Source: Fermentimonas sp.
GTDB lineage: Bacteria; Bacteroidota; Bacteroidia; Bacteroidales; Dysgonomonadaceae
Reading direction: 5' to 3'
Assembly: GCA_028709385.1 (NCBI GenBank)
Contig: JAQVXD010000002.1
Location: 1 to 43,720 of the forward strand
Length of the DNA: 43,720 bases
In this document: in pieces, positions 1 through 8,955 of the stretch
How positions within the stretch are numbered: position 1 is the first letter of the stretch
Layout of the letters: each line of letters begins with the position of its first letter
The notes under the pieces: model-generated
What the model was told of the DNA's origin: nothing
What the model saw: only the letters and a program-made list of their open reading frames with translations
Databases searched by the model: none
Translations under genes and position numbers: made by a program

Positions 1-200
1 ACTATCTTGATGCACCGGTATGTGTGTTAGGCTCGCGAAACTGGATAACTCCTGCTCATGAACTTGAAGAATCGTTCTTCCCTCAGCCTGGATGGTTCCT
101 GGATATGATTCATGAAAGGATTCAGCCTTTGAAGGATTATATACCAGGACAAAACTTTACTGATGGGGAATTGATTAAAAGGTCTAAAAAAGGAGTTTGA
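1..200 (+). CDS. Transketolase/E1-beta-like protein, C-terminal end (partial)
   Basis: Only the last 65 codons are present; the start lies upstream of the window. The frame ends in TGA at 198-200 and opens with YLDAPVCVLGSRNWITPA, which resembles the C-terminal domain of transketolases and of the beta part of 2-oxoacid dehydrogenase E1 proteins, where an LDxPV strand precedes a conserved acidic helix (here HELEESFF). Such enzymes use thiamine pyrophosphate to move or oxidise two-carbon units. The next gene begins 15 bases after the stop, so the two are probably cotranscribed. Next to two transaldolase-family genes, a role in sugar-phosphate rearrangement is more likely than oxoacid oxidation, but that is inference from context. 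The assignment rests on a short fragment. Confidence 0.55.
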   Translation, partial: YLDAPVCVLGSRNWITPAHELEESFFPQPGWFLDMIHERIQPLKDYIPGQNFTDGELIKRSKKGV

Positions 201-215
201 ATAAAATTATTAATA

Positions 216-890
216 ATGGATTATCTTGCAGACACTGCCAATATAGATGAAATTAAGGAATTACTTTACTATTACCCTATAAAAGGTGTAACAACTAATC
301 CAACAATTTTATCTCATGAGAATAAGGTTTTGTCAACTATTATTCCTGAAATACTACAATGTATTGGTGATAATATGTTGCATTTACAAATGATAAGCGA
401 AAATTCCAATGATATCTTAATTGAAGCAAAACGTTACCGCGACTACTTTCAACTTAAGGATAATTACTACGTTAAAATACCTGTTACCAGAGAAGGATAT
501 AGAGCAATGCGATTAGTTAAAGAGGCTGGTATGAAAGTAACGGCAACAGCCATATTTACTCAACAACAAGCTTTGTTAGCTGCTAAAGCCGGTGCAGACT
601 ATGTTGCACCTTACGTTAACAGACTTGATAATATTTCTTCTCACGGTATTGATGTAGTTGCAGATATTGCAGAAGCATTTAGATTGTATAATCTACCCTG
701 TAAAGTATTGGGGGCAAGCTTTAAGAATGTGGATCAAATTTACAGGGTAAGTATGGTGGGATGTCATGCTGTTACAGCCTCCTATGAAGTTCTAACAGCT
801 ATAATGAGACACCCTATGACTGATAGTGGAGTGATGGATTTTAAAAAAGATGGTGCAGATGTGTATGATATTTCACTAAACACTGATTGA
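216..890 (+). CDS. Transaldolase-family protein, fructose-6-phosphate aldolase (FSA/TalC) type
   Basis: A 224-residue cytoplasmic protein of the short transaldolase subfamily; E. coli FSA has 220 residues. These are class I aldolases that form a Schiff base with a ketose phosphate and release or transfer dihydroxyacetone. The predicted Schiff-base lysine is Lys87 in VKIPVT. The DTAN motif near residue 6, GVTTNPTI near 24, Gln58 (FSA enzymes have Gln here, classical transaldolases have Glu) and Tyr133 in APYVNR match the FSA active site. An AGGAG lies in the end of the upstream gene, more than 20 bases from the ATG, so it is probably not the ribosome site. A true transaldolase gene follows after 69 bases. 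FSA activity, transaldolase activity or another dihydroxyacetone-transfer reaction cannot be told apart by sequence alone. Confidence 0.85.
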   Translation: MDYLADTANIDEIKELLYYYPIKGVTTNPTILSHENKVLSTIIPEILQCIGDNMLHLQMISENSNDILIEAKRYRDYFQLKDNYYVKIPVTREGYRAMRLVKEAGMKVTATAIFTQQQALLAAKAGADYVAPYVNRLDNISSHGIDVVADIAEAFRLYNLPCKVLGASFKNVDQIYRVSMVGCHAVTASYEVLTAIMRHPMTDSGVMDFKKDGADVYDISLNTD

Positions 891-959
891 TACCATCTGC
901 CATAATTATGAAATCCATACTATTTCTCATTTTTCAAAATACATAAAAACAGTTTAAAA

Positions 960-1916
960 ATGAATTTATTAGAACAATTAAAAAAATACACAAAAGTTGT
1001 TGCTGATACCGGCGATTTCGAATCAATTGAAGCGTACAAACCTGTTGATGCAACTACAAATCCCTCATTAATCTTTGCTGCTTCACAGAACCCAAAATAT
1101 ACCTCACTTATTAATGATGCAATAGAGTATGGAAAGAAGCAGTCTAGTATTAAGCAGATGCAATTATCAAATGCTATGGATAAGCTGGCTGTGAACTTCG
1201 GATTAAAAATATTAGAAATTGTACCTGGCAGGGTATCCACCGAGGTAGATGCACGTCTCTCTTTTGACTCGGAAGGGTCAGTTAATAAAGCTTGCGAATT
1301 AATAACTCTTTATGAAGAATACGGTATTCCAAGGGAAAGAATACTGATCAAGTTGGCTTCAACATGGGAAGGTATTAAAGCTGCTGAAATTCTTGAAAAG
1401 AAGGGAATTCATTGTAACCTGACTCTGCTATTTTCATTTACTCAGGCTGTAGCATGTGCTGAAGCAAACGTTAGATTAATATCTCCATTTGTAGGCCGGA
1501 TTCTTGATTGGCATAAGAAGGAAAGAGGAGTAGAAGAAATAGCCCCTCAAGAAGATCCGGGTGTATTATCAGTGAAGAATATTTACAATTACTACAAAAA
1601 GTTTGATTATAGGACACAGGTTATGGGAGCCAGTTTTCGTAATATAGGTGAAATAACTGAACTTGTCGGGTGTGAACTTTTGACGATAACTCCAAAGCTA
1701 CTTAAGGAACTGGAAGAGAGTGAAGGGCATTTAGAACAAAAATTAACAGAGAAGACAGCTAAAGAATCAGATCATGAGAAAATAAGTCTTGACGAGAAGC
1801 AGTTCAGGTGGGAGATGAACGAAGATGCCATGGCTACCGAAAAACTTGCAGAAGGTATAAGAAATTTTACAATAGATCTATTTAAGCTAGAAAACCAAAT
1901 ATTTAAAAAATTGTGA
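960..1916 (+). CDS. tal: Transaldolase, classical TalB type
   Basis: A 318-residue cytoplasmic enzyme, nearly the length of E. coli TalB (317), with close similarity along its whole length. It moves a dihydroxyacetone unit between sedoheptulose 7-phosphate and glyceraldehyde 3-phosphate in the non-oxidative pentose phosphate pathway. Visible motifs are VVADTGD (13-19), DATTNPSLI (30-38), [14 protein letters not shown] (88-101), the Schiff-base Lys131 in [17 protein letters not shown] and the [10 protein letters not shown] segment. A short non-conserved linker near residues 258-268 precedes the conserved C-terminal helix. It lies between the FSA-type gene and the zinc dehydrogenase with short spacers, which suggests one transcript. 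Two different transaldolase-family genes side by side is unusual and points to a dedicated catabolic route. Confidence 0.95.
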   Translation: MNLLEQLKKYTKVVADTGDFESIEAYKPVDATTNPSLIFAASQNPKYTSLINDAIEYGKKQSSIKQMQLSNAMDKLAVNFGLKILEIVPGRVSTEVDARLSFDSEGSVNKACELITLYEEYGIPRERILIKLASTWEGIKAAEILEKKGIHCNLTLLFSFTQAVACAEANVRLISPFVGRILDWHKKERGVEEIAPQEDPGVLSVKNIYNYYKKFDYRTQVMGASFRNIGEITELVGCELLTITPKLLKELEESEGHLEQKLTEKTAKESDHEKISLDEKQFRWEMNEDAMATEKLAEGIRNFTIDLFKLENQIFKKL

Positions 1917-1944
1917 TTTGTATTTTAAATAAACAATATAAAAA

Positions 1945-3219
1945 ATGAAAACAAAAGCAGTACGATTATATGGAAAAAAGGACCTTCGATTGGAGGAATT
2001 TGAATTACCTCCTATAAAGGAGAATGAGATATTAGCTAAAGTGGTTTCCGACTCTATTTGTATGTCTTCATATAAAGCATCATCCCAGGGAGCCGAACAC
2101 AAACGTATACCAGATGATGTGGCTGATAATCCAATTATCATTGGCCATGAGTTTGCCGGTGAACTTTTGGAAGTTGGATCAAAATGGTCACATAAATTTA
2201 AGGCGGGAGATAAGTTTTCCATTCAACCCGCACTCTATTACGAAGATGGGCCGGTAGGAATTTTGAGCGCCCCGGGTTACAGTTATAAATATATAGGAGG
2301 TGATGCAACTTATGTGATAATCCCAAATGAGGTTATGGAACAGGATTGTCTGTTAAAATATGAGGGTAAAGGTTATTATCCTGCATCGTTGTCCGAGCCA
2401 CTCTCATGTGTTATAGGAGCTATGCATGCCATTTATCACACTACTCCGGGTAGTTATAACCACAAAATGGAGATTGTAGATGGTGGGAAAATGGCTATCT
2501 TAGCAGGTGTGGGGCCAATGGGCCTGGCTGCAATTAATTATGTGCTACACAGGGAGGATCGCAAACCTGCGCTTCTGGTGGTAACTGACATGGATCAGGC
2601 TAGGCTGGACAGAGCTGCTGCAATTTACACTGTTGATTTTGCCAAATCACGGGGAATAGAACTTCACTATATTAATACGGGCAATATTGATAATTCGGTA
2701 AAAGAATTGAGAGATATGACTGAAGGTACGGGATATGATGATGTATTTGTTTTTGCCCCGGTAAGACCAGTAGTAGAGCAAGGAGATGCAATACTTGGTT
2801 TTGACGGTTGCCTGAACTTCTTTGCCGGCCCAAACGATCCTGACTTTAGTGCAATGCTTAATTTTTATAACGTGCATTACGCTTATACACATATTGTAGG
2901 TACAAGCGGGGGTAATAATAATGATATGGTAGAGGCTCTGGATGTTATGAGCAAAGGGCTTGATCCGGCCGGGTTGGTTACACATATCGGTGGACTGAAT
3001 GCAGTGGCAGACACAACGAACAATCTGCCTAGTATCCCGGGTGGAAAAAAATTAATTTACACTCATATAGATATGCCATTGACTCCCATTGCCGACTTTG
3101 GAAAATTAGGCGAATTTAATGATGTTTATAGGGAGTTGGCAGAAATTTGTAATCGCAATAAGGGCTTATGGAATTTAGAAGCGGAAGCTTACCTTTTGTC
3201 AAACATGGATAAATTTTAA
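1945..3219 (+). CDS. Zinc-dependent medium-chain dehydrogenase, L-sorbose-1-phosphate reductase (SorE)-like
   Basis: A 424-residue cytoplasmic medium-chain alcohol dehydrogenase. The N-terminal GroES-like half has Cys39 (DSICMSSYK) and the GHEFAG motif with His68 and Glu69 as likely catalytic zinc ligands. The four-cysteine structural zinc loop of liver-type dehydrogenases is absent. The Rossmann half has LAGVGPMG. The extended N-terminal signature (ICMSSYKASSQGAEHKR) and the length of over 400 residues recall SorE and relatives that interconvert ketose phosphates and polyol phosphates. It starts 28 bases after the transaldolase gene, so it is likely in the same operon. It probably oxidises or reduces a sugar or polyol phosphate that feeds the aldolase steps; the real substrate is not shown by sequence. 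Confidence 0.75.
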   Translation: MKTKAVRLYGKKDLRLEEFELPPIKENEILAKVVSDSICMSSYKASSQGAEHKRIPDDVADNPIIIGHEFAGELLEVGSKWSHKFKAGDKFSIQPALYYEDGPVGILSAPGYSYKYIGGDATYVIIPNEVMEQDCLLKYEGKGYYPASLSEPLSCVIGAMHAIYHTTPGSYNHKMEIVDGGKMAILAGVGPMGLAAINYVLHREDRKPALLVVTDMDQARLDRAAAIYTVDFAKSRGIELHYINTGNIDNSVKELRDMTEGTGYDDVFVFAPVRPVVEQGDAILGFDGCLNFFAGPNDPDFSAMLNFYNVHYAYTHIVGTSGGNNNDMVEALDVMSKGLDPAGLVTHIGGLNAVADTTNNLPSIPGGKKLIYTHIDMPLTPIADFGKLGEFNDVYRELAEICNRNKGLWNLEAEAYLLSNMDKF

Positions 3220-3247
3220 TATATTTTTAATAGCAAAACCTGTAATC

Positions 3248-6142
3248 ATGAAATATCATTTAATAAAAACATTTTTGCTTACTTTTATTATCTCCCTTCC
3301 ATCAATTTATTCAATGGATATAGAGGATGTTCATTTTTCAAATCTGCCTGTCTTAATCAAAGAAGGTGGGAATTATAAACAACAGTTGGTTGCAAAATTC
3401 AAAGCCGATAATGAGGGGAAAATCACATTTTTACATGCAAATAAGATAATATTATCTACAAATTTTAAGAGTGGAGATAATCAGTTAATTCTCACCTTAC
3501 CCGCAGTGACGGATAGAGAGGAAATTGAAGTAGGTGTCAGGCTTAATGAAGGAGTAACGGAGAATCACAGCGTGGAAATGACTCCAGTTAGTAAGAAATG
3601 GACTGTCTATCTCGTTCAGCATTCGCATACCGATATCGGATATACCCGTCCTCAATCTGAAATTCTTGCAGAACAGATGCGTTATATTGATTATGCCCTC
3701 GATTATTGCGATCAGACAGATTATCTGCATGATGATGCCAGATTTAGGTGGACATGTGAATCCTCATGGGTGACACGTGAATATATCAGAACACGCCCTC
3801 AGTCGCAGATTGATCGTCTTTTGAAACGTATTAAGGAAGGTCGCATAGAGGTAACAGGTATGTTTGCAAACATGTCTGAAATTATAGACGAGAACAGCAT
3901 GATCGATTTCCTACAACCTTTGAAAGAATTAAAAGATGTAGGTATACCCATCACTACTGCAATGCAGAATGATGTAAATGGAATTGCATGGTGTATGCCC
4001 GATTATTTTAAAAATAGTGGAGTCAAATATCTTATAATGGGTATTAACGAAACTCGATCTATAAGACCTTTTGACATTCCCACTTCTTTCTGGTGGGAGT
4101 CACCATCAGGAGAAAGGATACTTTCTTTTAGAGGAGAGCACTATATGACTGCAAATTTTTTCAACATCCACACCAATCATGTAGATACTACAAAATTCCT
4201 TTCGATACTCTCTGATCTCGATAACAAGGGGTATCTTTTAGACCGAATTGGCATCCAGTTCTCGGGATATTTCACCGATAATGCTCCTCCTTCTACCATG
4301 GCATGTCAGTTTGTGGAAGACTGGAATAGAAGATACGAATATCCCAAGCTAAGAATGGCAACATCAAAAGAATTCATGGAGTATGTAGATAAAAATCATG
4401 GGGAAGAATTGCCAGTTTACAGAAATGCGTGGTTGGATTGGTGGAGCGACGGATTTGGATCTATTTCAAGAGAGACTGCAGAAATCAGAAAGACTCAAAA
4501 CCTGGTTCAGAGTGATGAAGGGCTATTGTCCATGATAACCTTATTAGATGGTGAACTACCACAAAACCTTCAAAAAAAGATTGATCATATAAAGGAAAAT
4601 ATTATCTTTTATAACGAACATACGGTGGGTGCTGCAGAAAGTATAAGTCAACCCTTTTCTGAGAATACTGTTCGTCAATGGTTACAAAAGGGTGCATATG
4701 CATGGGAGGCTGTAAAACAAACTACCCTTTTACACGAAGAGGCACTTGCGCGGTTACAACCATTTATGAAAAAAAGTTCTACTCCTCTAGTCTATGTATT
4801 GAACCCTTTGGGATGGGAACATTCAGGACAAGTAGAACTGTTCATTGACGAGGAGATATTTCCGATCTCAGGTAACCATACTATTACGGATATCTCAACA
4901 AATGAACCAGTCCCTTTTCAACTAATAAATAAAAGAGTAGAAGGGGCATATTGGTTATTGGATGTTAAGGATATACCGGCACTTGGGTTTAAAGCTCTTA
5001 AGGTGGAAATAGATAAGAATAGTAATCCATTAAAAAAACCTCAATGCCCGGGAAATGAAGTGTTAGAAAATAGTTTTTATAAAATTATTGTTGATCCAAA
5101 AAGTGGTGCAATTAGTAGCCTTTATGACAAAGAATTAAGCAGGGAACTGCTTGATAAAACAAATGGCTTCCATATTGGACAGCTGGTCAGGGAAACTTCG
5201 GAAGTAAGAGACAAAGCTCCTTTCATTCGTGAAACTGTTTCGAATGTAAAAATAGGTGAATTAAAGTATGGCCCTGTCTTTCAAAGTATCCAAATTACTT
5301 CTGATCTTGATGGGTTTAGAATAGGTACTGCTGATTCTCCAGGGGGTATAGATTGTGAGATCCGACTTTATAACAATGTAAAAAAGATAGAGCTGAACTA
5401 CACAGCACACAAGGAGATTCTAACTGATCCAGAGGCATTATATGTGTCCTTTCCTTTTCAATTAGATGAATCACAAATAGTATTTGAAACTATAGGAGGC
5501 ATTTTAACTCAGGGCGAACAGCTGCCAGGCTCATCATCTGACTGGAATGTTGCTCAAAATTTTGTATCTGTACATGGAGCACCAGGGCAAATAATAGTAG
5601 TAAGCAACGAAACTCCATTATGGCAATTTAGCGATTTCAATATGGGAAAATTCGAAAGATATCCTAAACCTGGAAAACCATGGCTTTATTCTTATGTTAT
5701 GAATAACTACTGGATGACCAACTTCAGAGCGTACCAGGAGGGAGCTTTCAGCTGGAGCTATAAGATAACAACTACATCCGATACTACAAATTCTTATGCT
5801 GCCAAATATGCAATTGGAGAGAGGAACAGTTTTGCATCCCGAACTTTACCAGCAGGTAAAGAAGAGATTGATACCCCCTTATTGGAAACTTTACAATTAA
5901 ATCTCCCTAAAAATGTTCTTCTAGCTAATATCAGACCATCTTTGAATGGTGAAAAATCACTACTTCTTCATCTTCGTGAAGTAGATGGATTACCAACTCG
6001 ACTGAATGTACCCGAATCAAAGTGTATAGACCTAGACAACTCTCTCGAAATAAATGTTTTGGGGGAATACGTCAGTTCTCTCCCTTATCAGTTAGAATTG
6101 AAACCATATGAGGTGCGTTTTATTAAATTATTTCTTAAATAA
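3248..6142 (+). CDS. Exported GH38 alpha-mannosidase (divergent)
   Basis: A 964-residue protein with an N-terminal signal peptide (hydrophobic LIKTFLLTFIISLPSIYS, cleavage near residue 22). After a beta-rich domain of about 110 residues comes the GH38 catalytic domain: HSHTDIGYT holds the predicted zinc ligands His127 and Asp129, and Asp242 in QNDVNG is the likely nucleophile and zinc ligand. The later NEHTVGAAES segment supplies another zinc histidine. The C-terminal half is the beta-sandwich part usual for the family. The nucleophile motif is far from the canonical PDxFGHS, so it belongs to a divergent subfamily and may act on an unusual mannoside or other alpha-linked glycan. It lies 28 bases after the dehydrogenase gene and 44 before a second GH38. 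Confidence 0.85.
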   Translation: MKYHLIKTFLLTFIISLPSIYSMDIEDVHFSNLPVLIKEGGNYKQQLVAKFKADNEGKITFLHANKIILSTNFKSGDNQLILTLPAVTDREEIEVGVRLNEGVTENHSVEMTPVSKKWTVYLVQHSHTDIGYTRPQSEILAEQMRYIDYALDYCDQTDYLHDDARFRWTCESSWVTREYIRTRPQSQIDRLLKRIKEGRIEVTGMFANMSEIIDENSMIDFLQPLKELKDVGIPITTAMQNDVNGIAWCMPDYFKNSGVKYLIMGINETRSIRPFDIPTSFWWESPSGERILSFRGEHYMTANFFNIHTNHVDTTKFLSILSDLDNKGYLLDRIGIQFSGYFTDNAPPSTMACQFVEDWNRRYEYPKLRMATSKEFMEYVDKNHGEELPVYRNAWLDWWSDGFGSISRETAEIRKTQNLVQSDEGLLSMITLLDGELPQNLQKKIDHIKENIIFYNEHTVGAAESISQPFSENTVRQWLQKGAYAWEAVKQTTLLHEEALARLQPFMKKSSTPLVYVLNPLGWEHSGQVELFIDEEIFPISGNHTITDISTNEPVPFQLINKRVEGAYWLLDVKDIPALGFKALKVEIDKNSNPLKKPQCPGNEVLENSFYKIIVDPKSGAISSLYDKELSRELLDKTNGFHIGQLVRETSEVRDKAPFIRETVSNVKIGELKYGPVFQSIQITSDLDGFRIGTADSPGGIDCEIRLYNNVKKIELNYTAHKEILTDPEALYVSFPFQLDESQIVFETIGGILTQGEQLPGSSSDWNVAQNFVSVHGAPGQIIVVSNETPLWQFSDFNMGKFERYPKPGKPWLYSYVMNNYWMTNFRAYQEGAFSWSYKITTTSDTTNSYAAKYAIGERNSFASRTLPAGKEEIDTPLLETLQLNLPKNVLLANIRPSLNGEKSLLLHLREVDGLPTRLNVPESKCIDLDNSLEINVLGEYVSSLPYQLELKPYEVRFIKLFLK

Positions 6143-6186
6143 GAATTTAACAGGTTTATTTTATTAATATTAAAAAACATCTCGTA

Positions 6187-8955
6187 ATGAAAACACATTT
6201 AATTATTTTATTGGTTGTTGCTGTAAATTTATTTTACACTAATACCTCATTGCAAGCACAAATTCCACCAAGAAATTTGGAAATGCCTACTGGGACTGGA
6301 ATTTCTAAAAATGATACTATCCATGTAGTAGGACATGCGCACATGGATATGAATTGGTTATGGACATACTTTGAGACAATGAAAATGTCGAATGACAACC
6401 TTCGACAGACAGTTGCATTCATGGAAGAATTCCCTGACTATGCTATGATTCAGAGCCAAGCTGCTGTTTTTAATTTCGTGGAAAGAGTAGACCCTCCATT
6501 GTTTGAACTAGTGAAAAAATATGTAGATCAGGGGAGGCTTGAGTTGGTTGGAGGTATGTGGACCGAAGGTGATACGAATCTATCTTCAGGTGAAGCGTTG
6601 GCACGTTCATTTTTATTTGGACAAAAATACTTTCAAAAGCACTTCGGTAAAACTTCGACCATTGGATGGCTCCCTGATAATTTTGGACATACCTCACAAT
6701 TACCACAAATGCTGCAATTAGCGGGTATGAACTCCTATTATTTTCATCGTTGCAAACCCTATCTGGGGACATTTTGGTGGGAAGGACCTGATGGTTCAAC
6801 CGTACTCTGTTATGCCAACGATACGTATAATGGTAATATAACACCAAAATTACAAAATGAACTGAACAAATTTGATACAAATAAACATCGTATATTCCAT
6901 ATTACCGGTGTGGGTGATCATGGTGGAGGCCCTACAAGAGAAAATATCAATCTTGTTCATGAATTAGATCAGATACCCGATTACCCGGCAGTAAAATTCT
7001 CAACAGCTTCGGATTTTTTCAGGAAAGCCTCAATGGAGATGGAAGGGAAACCTACTCACTTTGGTGAGATGCAATTTATTTTCGAAGGATGCTACACCAC
7101 GGTATCAGAAATAAAATCAGGAAATCGTGATAGCGAAAACTCCTTATATAGCAACGAGTTTTTTAATACACTCAGATGGCTCAACGGAGATAAATATCCA
7201 CAAACCGAAATAAATAATTTATGGAAAACAGTCGTATTTAATCAATTTCACGATATACTGCCAGGATCAGCAATATACGAAGCAAACCGTGATGCTGTTG
7301 CTGGTTATAATGAAACGATTAAGAAATCAAAAGAGTTAACAAATGAAGCCTTTTTAAAAATGGCAGATGAGGTGAATTTCCAGGAGGGAATGGGTCAGCC
7401 AGTTGTTGCATACAACTTATACCCAAATAAGAGGTCTACAATTGTTGAAGCTATGGTCTATTCACATGAGGAACCTGTAAGTGCAAAGGTAGCAACATGG
7501 GGTGCCAATTATTACGGCAAGAATTTCACACCAGTTAATAAAGATAAAGAATTGACAGAGGGAAATACCTCAGATAATTTTCTGGACCCAAACTATGACG
7601 CCGGTCTTTCTTCAAGTGGAGAGTCACTAGCAACAGTATTAGTTAGAGATGCATCTGGAAAAGAGTTTCCTGCTCAAATTGTATATTCAAAATCTACTCC
7701 TCCAGGGTATACTACTAAAGTTCAATTTATTGATAATGAATTTCCTGCAGGAGGTTATAAAACATACTATGTTGATGTAACCAAAAAAGGGAATTTTTCA
7801 AATACATTGGTTACAGGAGAAAATTCATTTGAAACCGATTTTTTTACAATCCAGTTTAATCCTAAGACAGGTGGAATTACTAGCCTTTTTGATAAAAGAG
7901 CTGATTTTGAATATGTAAAGCCAGGCTCGGAACTTAATAATTTAAGGATGTATCTCGAAGATAAAAAAGGGGGAATGAAGTCTTGGACCATTAATAAAAT
8001 AGTAAAAGAGGAGGAAGTGGAAAATATTGAGAGTGTGAAAGTGATAGAAAAAGGACCTGTACGGGCATGTATAGAAACAATAAAAACATGGGGTAATTCA
8101 AGATTTATCGAAAGAACATATATTTATAAATCATATCCCAGGATTGAATATGATATGGAAGTACACTGGCTCGAAACCGGTAGCGATAGCACTGATTCTC
8201 CAATGTTACGGGCTCACTTTCCTCTGAATTATGAGGATCCAAGGTTCTATAACCAGGTAGCATTTAATGTTGTTGAACGCCCCGTTGATGGCAAAATAAA
8301 TGGTAAGGATGCTCCCTCATGGTTAACATCACAAAGCAATACTTATGGAGTCGAACCTGAGTTTGATAATGGACAGGAAGTTCCTGCTCAAAAATGGGTA
8401 GATGTTACCGATGGTAAAAATGGTATTGCGTTACTGAATAAAACAAAATATGGACACTCTTATCACAATGGTGATTTGAGGCTTACACTTATGAGATCAG
8501 CCGGACAACCTGATATTTATCCTAACCTAGGTAAGTTTAATATAAGCTATGCACTCTATCCTCACTCTGGGGATTGGAAAAATGGAGTTTGGATTGAGGG
8601 AGATGACTTTAATATTCCGATAGTAGCTTATGAACCCCCTTCACTTTCACTTGTGAAAACGCATGCAACACGTCCCGAAGCAGATTCTTTTTTCTCATTA
8701 GAGGGCGATGGTGTTTACATGACCGGTATTAAAAAAGCAGAGGATAGTGATGATCTTATTGTTAGGTTAGTTGAGGTTGAAGGTAATAATGAGCAGGTTT
8801 CATTTAGTTTGCCAAATAATATTGAAAGAGTTAGGAAACTTAATTTTTTGGAAGAAGAAATGAGTGAAGATTTTGATGCAAAAATATTTGGAAACAAAAC
8901 CACATTTACTATCAATCCTCACGAAATAGTAACTCTCGGTTTAAAATTAAAATAA
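6187..8955 (+). CDS. Exported GH38 alpha-mannosidase (canonical motifs)
   Basis: A 922-residue protein with a signal peptide (LIILLVVAVNLFYTNTSLQAQ, signal peptidase I site near residue 25), so it is probably periplasmic. It is a GH38 retaining alpha-mannosidase: GHAHMDMNWLW holds zinc ligands His52 and Asp54, Asp164 in GWLPDNFGHTSQLP is the predicted nucleophile, and His355 in NQFHDILPGSA is a further zinc ligand. The middle three-helix and C-terminal beta domains are present at normal length. Its stop codon shares one base with the start codon of the next gene, so translation is probably coupled. Beside the other GH38 it suggests stepwise removal of alpha-linked mannose, for example from N-glycans or mannan; the linkage is not predictable. 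Confidence 0.92.
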   Translation: MKTHLIILLVVAVNLFYTNTSLQAQIPPRNLEMPTGTGISKNDTIHVVGHAHMDMNWLWTYFETMKMSNDNLRQTVAFMEEFPDYAMIQSQAAVFNFVERVDPPLFELVKKYVDQGRLELVGGMWTEGDTNLSSGEALARSFLFGQKYFQKHFGKTSTIGWLPDNFGHTSQLPQMLQLAGMNSYYFHRCKPYLGTFWWEGPDGSTVLCYANDTYNGNITPKLQNELNKFDTNKHRIFHITGVGDHGGGPTRENINLVHELDQIPDYPAVKFSTASDFFRKASMEMEGKPTHFGEMQFIFEGCYTTVSEIKSGNRDSENSLYSNEFFNTLRWLNGDKYPQTEINNLWKTVVFNQFHDILPGSAIYEANRDAVAGYNETIKKSKELTNEAFLKMADEVNFQEGMGQPVVAYNLYPNKRSTIVEAMVYSHEEPVSAKVATWGANYYGKNFTPVNKDKELTEGNTSDNFLDPNYDAGLSSSGESLATVLVRDASGKEFPAQIVYSKSTPPGYTTKVQFIDNEFPAGGYKTYYVDVTKKGNFSNTLVTGENSFETDFFTIQFNPKTGGITSLFDKRADFEYVKPGSELNNLRMYLEDKKGGMKSWTINKIVKEEEVENIESVKVIEKGPVRACIETIKTWGNSRFIERTYIYKSYPRIEYDMEVHWLETGSDSTDSPMLRAHFPLNYEDPRFYNQVAFNVVERPVDGKINGKDAPSWLTSQSNTYGVEPEFDNGQEVPAQKWVDVTDGKNGIALLNKTKYGHSYHNGDLRLTLMRSAGQPDIYPNLGKFNISYALYPHSGDWKNGVWIEGDDFNIPIVAYEPPSLSLVKTHATRPEADSFFSLEGDGVYMTGIKKAEDSDDLIVRLVEVEGNNEQVSFSLPNNIERVRKLNFLEEEMSEDFDAKIFGNKTTFTINPHEIVTLGLKLK

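Noticed and set aside
1..890. Sulfoglycolytic transaldolase pathway
   Set aside because: The FSA-type aldolase would fit, but no sulfoquinovosidase, sulfosugar isomerase or sulfolactaldehyde enzyme is seen, so the claim cannot be supported here.
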